This document shows positions 13,317 to 15,436 of a DNA stretch of 15,436 bases, in pieces. Positions within the stretch are counted from its first letter, which is position 1. Each line of letters begins with the position of its first letter. A model generated the notes under the pieces. It was not told the origin of the DNA, did not search any database, and saw nothing but the letters and a program-made list of their open reading frames with translations. Origin of the DNA: Anaerolinea sp. (GTDB lineage: Bacteria > Chloroflexota > Anaerolineae > Anaerolineales > Anaerolineaceae); assembly GCA_029975965.1 (NCBI GenBank), contig JARKOV010000112.1, positions 1 to 15,436 on the forward strand. The letters run 5' to 3'. The position numbers were made by a program, and so were the translations under genes.

Positions 13317-13973
13317 TTAAATCTCGGCGATCTCGTCTGGGTCGAAGACGACCACATCTTTGCCGGTAAGTTTTTCGTTGATTTTGCGCGCTACCAGCTC
13401 AAGATGCATGGGGCGCGCAACGTAGTTTAACTGGTCGGCGGGGACGGTGAGCACCGGGCAGAGGGTGAAATTGTCGATCCACTGGTCGTAGAGTTGGTTG
13501 AGGCTTTTCAGGTAGTCGTGGCTTATCCCCCGCTCGTAGGTGCGGTCGCGATGGGTGATGCGCTCGATGAGCGTCTCCGGCGTGGCGCGCAGGTAGATCA
13601 CCAGGTCGGGCGGGGGCAGAAATTCGATCAAGCCCTGGTAGAGGGCGCGGTAGGTCTCCCAATCGCGCGCGTTGATCTGCCCCTGGCGGTGCAGGTTGGC
13701 GGCAAAGATCTCGGCATCTTCGTAGATGCTGCGGTCCTGGACGACCGAGCCGGGGCAGCGGATGATCTGGCGGTGGATTTGCAGGCGGGTGGCGAGAAAG
13801 AACACCTGCGAGTGAAAACCCCAGGCGGTCATGTCGTGGTAAAAATCGGCCAGGTAGGGGTTGTGGGCTTCCGGCTCGTAAAACGGCTGCCAGCCGAGCT
13901 TCTGGCATAACAGGTTGACCAGGGTCGATTTGCCCACCCCGATGTTCCCGGCGACCGTGATATAGCGTTTCAT
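13317..13973 (-). CDS. Deoxynucleoside kinase, Dck-like
   Basis: A 218-residue salvage kinase of the dNK family. GNIGVGKST (9-17) is the P-loop. PEAHNPYLADFYHDM (34-48) carries the substrate-binding Glu. VQDRSIYEDAEIF (78-90) has the catalytic DRS motif and matches the QDRSIYED of Bacillus Dck closely. RITHRDRTYER (138-148) is the lid. Phosphorylation of dC/dA is inferred from this match. It differs from the Dgk-like paralogue at 10622-11275, which has SDY instead of DRS. GGAGG lies 8 bp before the ATG. It follows the dsbA-like gene by 42 bp on the same strand and is probably its operon partner. It is convergent with spoVS. Confidence 0.9.
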   Translation of the reverse strand: MKRYITVAGNIGVGKSTLVNLLCQKLGWQPFYEPEAHNPYLADFYHDMTAWGFHSQVFFLATRLQIHRQIIRCPGSVVQDRSIYEDAEIFAANLHRQGQINARDWETYRALYQGLIEFLPPPDLVIYLRATPETLIERITHRDRTYERGISHDYLKSLNQLYDQWIDNFTLCPVLTVPADQLNYVARPMHLELVARKINEKLTGKDVVVFDPDEIAEI

Positions 13974-14015
13974 GCAGGCGCCCTCCGCGTTTTCAGATGG
14001 TTTGCCAGGCGCAGG

Positions 14016-14789
14016 TCAGTTGGGTATTTCCCCGGCCAGCTCCATGTCGATGACCTGCTTGAAGACTTCGAACGGCTGCGCGCCGACCAGCGCCAGCCCG
14101 TTGATGAAGAAGGTCGGCGTGGAGCTGATCCCCAGGTTGGCGGCGTACTCATAGTCGGCGATGATCTCATCGCGGTAGCGGTGCTCGTCGAGGCAGGTGC
14201 CAAAAGAGTCCACGTCCAGGGCGAGCTGCGCGGCGAGCAGATCGAAGGTGGCGCGGCTGAAGCCCTCGCTGGTGTTGAACAGCGCGTCGTTGTATTCCCA
14301 GTACTTGCCCTGCTCGCCGGCGCAGTTGGCGGCTTCGGCGGCCGGCTCGGCGTTGGGGTGCAGGCCGTAAAGCGGGAAGTCGCGGTAGACCAGGCGCACC
14401 TGGTCGCCGTAGGTCTCTTTCAGCCGCGGCCAGACCTCTGTGTGCCATTTGCGGCAGAAGGGGCATTCGTAGTCGCTAAACTCGATGATGGTGATGGGGG
14501 CGTTGGCCGGTCCGTAGATGGGGTCGTCGTCGAGGGGCACGCTGTAGCGGGTGACCTCTTCGGGCACGGCGTTCTGCCGCTGGGCGAGCAGCGCCTGGGC
14601 TGAGGCCAGCTCCACGCGCAGGTCGCTGACCTGGTTGCGCAGCGGGAGGCTGAAGACGGCGTAGCTGAGCGCCATGCCGAGCGCGAAGGCGAGGGGCAAC
14701 CAGTAAAGCCAGCGCAGGTTGCGGCGCGGTTTTTCGGCCGCTTCCGGCGCAATTTCTTCCGGGGGGATTTGGGTTAAATCTGTCTCCAT
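14016..14789 (-). CDS. Membrane-anchored DsbA-like thiol-disulfide oxidoreductase
   Basis: A 257-residue protein. Residues 1-24 are cytoplasmic, with the basic KPRRNLR before a single membrane helix (about 25-48). A short coiled segment (51-72) follows and the DsbA/BdbD-type thioredoxin domain runs from about 85. FSDYECPFC (104-112) has the active-site pair Cys109/Cys112. STPTFFING (223-231) has the cis-Pro225. Cys156 and Cys199 could form a second disulfide, as in several extracellular DsbA relatives. It would oxidise or exchange disulfides outside the membrane. The start is the ATG 7 bp after TATAAT. The open frame goes on to 14996, but that part has no support. It is followed by the dck-like gene. 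Confidence 0.92.
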   Translation of the reverse strand: METDLTQIPPEEIAPEAAEKPRRNLRWLYWLPLAFALGMALSYAVFSLPLRNQVSDLRVELASAQALLAQRQNAVPEEVTRYSVPLDDDPIYGPANAPITIIEFSDYECPFCRKWHTEVWPRLKETYGDQVRLVYRDFPLYGLHPNAEPAAEAANCAGEQGKYWEYNDALFNTSEGFSRATFDLLAAQLALDVDSFGTCLDEHRYRDEIIADYEYAANLGISSTPTFFINGLALVGAQPFEVFKQVIDMELAGEIPN

Positions 14790-14796
14790 GTGTCCG

Positions 14797-14802
14797 ATTA
14801 TA
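14797..14802 (-). promoter_or_regulatory. -10 element of the dsbA-like gene, leaderless arrangement
   Basis: A perfect TATAAT on the minus strand preceded by GGG, with 7 bp to the ATG and no Shine-Dalgarno site. The -35 position lacks a consensus hexamer and is occupied instead by a palindrome (14812-14824). Confidence 0.65.
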
Positions 14803-14811
14803 CCCAAGAAA

Positions 14812-14833
14812 GCGGATAATCCGCGAATTGCGG
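14812..14833. promoter_or_regulatory. Possible operator at the dsbA-like promoter
   Basis: GCGGATAATCCGC (14812-14824) is a perfect palindrome around one base. It overlaps a second symmetric pair, CCGC-gaatt-GCGG (14821-14833). It spans the spacer and the -35 position of the TATAAT promoter, a usual place for a repressor or activator site. No regulator is identified. Confidence 0.4.
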
Positions 14834-14997
14834 CCAGTTGGCGCGTATTGGGTGGTGGGGGAGGGCACGACCCGCTCATATTCACGGAATAAATCAACCA
14901 CCAGGCGGAAAAGGCGCCAGGAGGACGATCAAACGAAAAAACCGCAGAGACAAGGCATGCCGTGCGCTGGCATACCGGAAGGGGTCGGTGCGGCAAA

Positions 14998-15022
14998 CAA
15001 AAAAGCCCCCGCGAAGGGGGCT
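14998..15022 (-). terminator. Rho-independent terminator of the ferredoxin gene
   Basis: On the minus strand AGCCCCC, loop TTCGC, GGGGGCT is followed by TTTTGTTT. It begins 20 bp after the ferredoxin stop codon. Confidence 0.88.
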
Positions 15023-15042
15023 GGGGGCGACTTGCGATTGGG

Positions 15043-15216
15043 CTAGGCTTTCACAATGCTGTTGGTCGGGCAGACGTCGACGCACGAAGCGCAGTCCTGG
15101 CACTTGGCCGGGTCGATCACGTAGAACTCGCCGTCCATCGAGATCGCGCCTTCAGCGCATTCGCTCTCGCAGGCACCGCACTGGATGCACTCGTCTTTGA
15201 CAATTACGTACGCCAT
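15043..15216 (-). CDS. 2x[4Fe-4S] bacterial-type ferredoxin
   Basis: A 57-residue cytoplasmic electron carrier. Two cluster motifs are complete: Cys10, 13, 16, 20 (CIQCGACESEC) and Cys39, 42, 45, 49 (CQDCASCVDVCP). The first motif lacks the Pro that usually follows its last Cys. In ferredoxins of this type the last Cys of each motif ligates the other cluster, giving two low-potential centres for reactions such as pyruvate oxidation. The start at Met7 of the open frame is chosen because AAGGAG lies 9 bp upstream. It has its own promoter and terminator, so it is monocistronic. It is divergent from the tRNA gene. Confidence 0.95.
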   Translation of the reverse strand: MAYVIVKDECIQCGACESECAEGAISMDGEFYVIDPAKCQDCASCVDVCPTNSIVKA

Positions 15217-15270
15217 GGAACCACTCCTTCCCAAGAATAAGCCAACCGGCGACAGTTTTCTTCACGTTGT

Positions 15271-15300
15271 AGCATACTGCAAATAACGCGGGCGAGTCAA
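15271..15300 (-). promoter_or_regulatory. Promoter of the ferredoxin gene
   Basis: On the minus strand TTGACT (15300-15295), 18 bp, TATGCT (15276-15271). Expected initiation about 15264 gives a leader of about 48 nt that contains the AAGGAG site. Confidence 0.6.
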
Positions 15301-15369
15301 CCGGTGGCGGTTGCCGTTTGTCACCAAAAAGGGAGCATAAATGTCATAATCGCGGCGGGTCAGCCAACC

Positions 15370-15397
15370 TTGACAATCTCCCCGACCGGGCTATAAT
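15370..15397 (+). promoter_or_regulatory. Consensus promoter of the tRNA gene
   Basis: TTGACA (15370-15375), 16 bp, TATAAT (15392-15397): both hexamers are perfect. Expected initiation near 15404 leaves only about 5 nt of leader before the tRNA. Confidence 0.88.
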
Positions 15398-15408
15398 AGG
15401 GACGCCTT

Positions 15409-15436
15409 TCCTCGTTAGCTCAATCGGCAGAGCGGG
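15409..15436 (+). tRNA. tRNA gene, 5' part only, probably tRNA-Asn
   Basis: TCCTCGT is the 5' acceptor strand. T8-A9 follow, then D-stem GCTC, loop AATCGGCA and GAGC, and the window ends after GGG at the start of the anticodon stem. The anticodon is not visible. The TCCTCGTTAGCTCAATCGG start is typical of bacterial tRNA-Asn, so the identity is a recognition-based guess. Confidence 0.8.

Noticed and set aside
14790..14996. N-terminal extension of the dsbA-like protein by 69 codons
   Set aside because: It spans the TATAAT box and a palindrome, and the residues are low-complexity and unlike a signal sequence.

Overview
The window looks like chromosomal DNA from a high-GC member of the Chloroflexota, probably Anaerolineae-like. 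This is inferred from the mix of genes: an Alba-like SpoVS without other sporulation genes, a stand-alone PEP/pyruvate-binding protein, a Gly-Arg-rich SRP RNA neighbourhood, and dNK paralogues of the dgk/dck type. It also rests on degenerate heptamer repeats in almost every larger gap. No database search was possible, so the taxonomy is tentative. Nothing resembles a prophage, insertion sequence or CRISPR array.

Layout. 1-190 holds two heptanucleotide tandem arrays. 295-783 (+) is a GyrI-like effector-binding protein, convergent with a minus-strand pair: dnaN (4387-3260) and, one base after its stop, a PEP/pyruvate-binding ATP-grasp-like protein (3258-925). 5529-4507 (-) is a Tat-type lipoprotein of the dienelactone hydrolase family. 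6516-5623 (-) is a SAM methyltransferase with a C-terminal zinc ribbon, preceded on the same strand by the SRP RNA (6678-6565). A rightward run follows: response regulator (6787-7425), inositol-monophosphatase-family enzyme (7722-8513), M3 oligoendopeptidase (8712-10487, strong hairpin terminator), then a two-gene unit of deoxynucleoside kinase (10622-11275) and nucleotidyltransferase (11303-12328).

12329-13004 is non-coding and is the most interesting part. It has three perfect DnaA boxes about 20 bp apart, two near-consensus boxes, an A/T-rich tract and several C5-6/G5-6 palindromes that flank the boxes as inverted copies. I read it as a candidate chromosomal replication origin. It is followed by spoVS (13005-13265). 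On the minus strand come dsbA-like (14789-14016) and a second deoxynucleoside kinase (13973-13317), then a 2x[4Fe-4S] ferredoxin (15216-15043). The window ends inside a tRNA, probably tRNA-Asn, with a consensus promoter.

How things work together. DNA replication and precursor supply are over-represented: beta clamp, candidate oriC, and two dNK paralogues of the Bacillus Dgk and Dck types. Promoters resemble sigma70 consensus (TTGAxx / TATAAT, 16-18 bp). Three genes (response regulator, monophosphatase, DsbA-like) have a -10 element only 6-8 bp from the ATG and no Shine-Dalgarno, implying leaderless mRNAs beside genes with good Shine-Dalgarno sites. A dispersed family of heptamer-derived foldback elements, ending in ACTCATTG, sits in several intergenic gaps. 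In one place it supplies the -35 box of the peptidase promoter.
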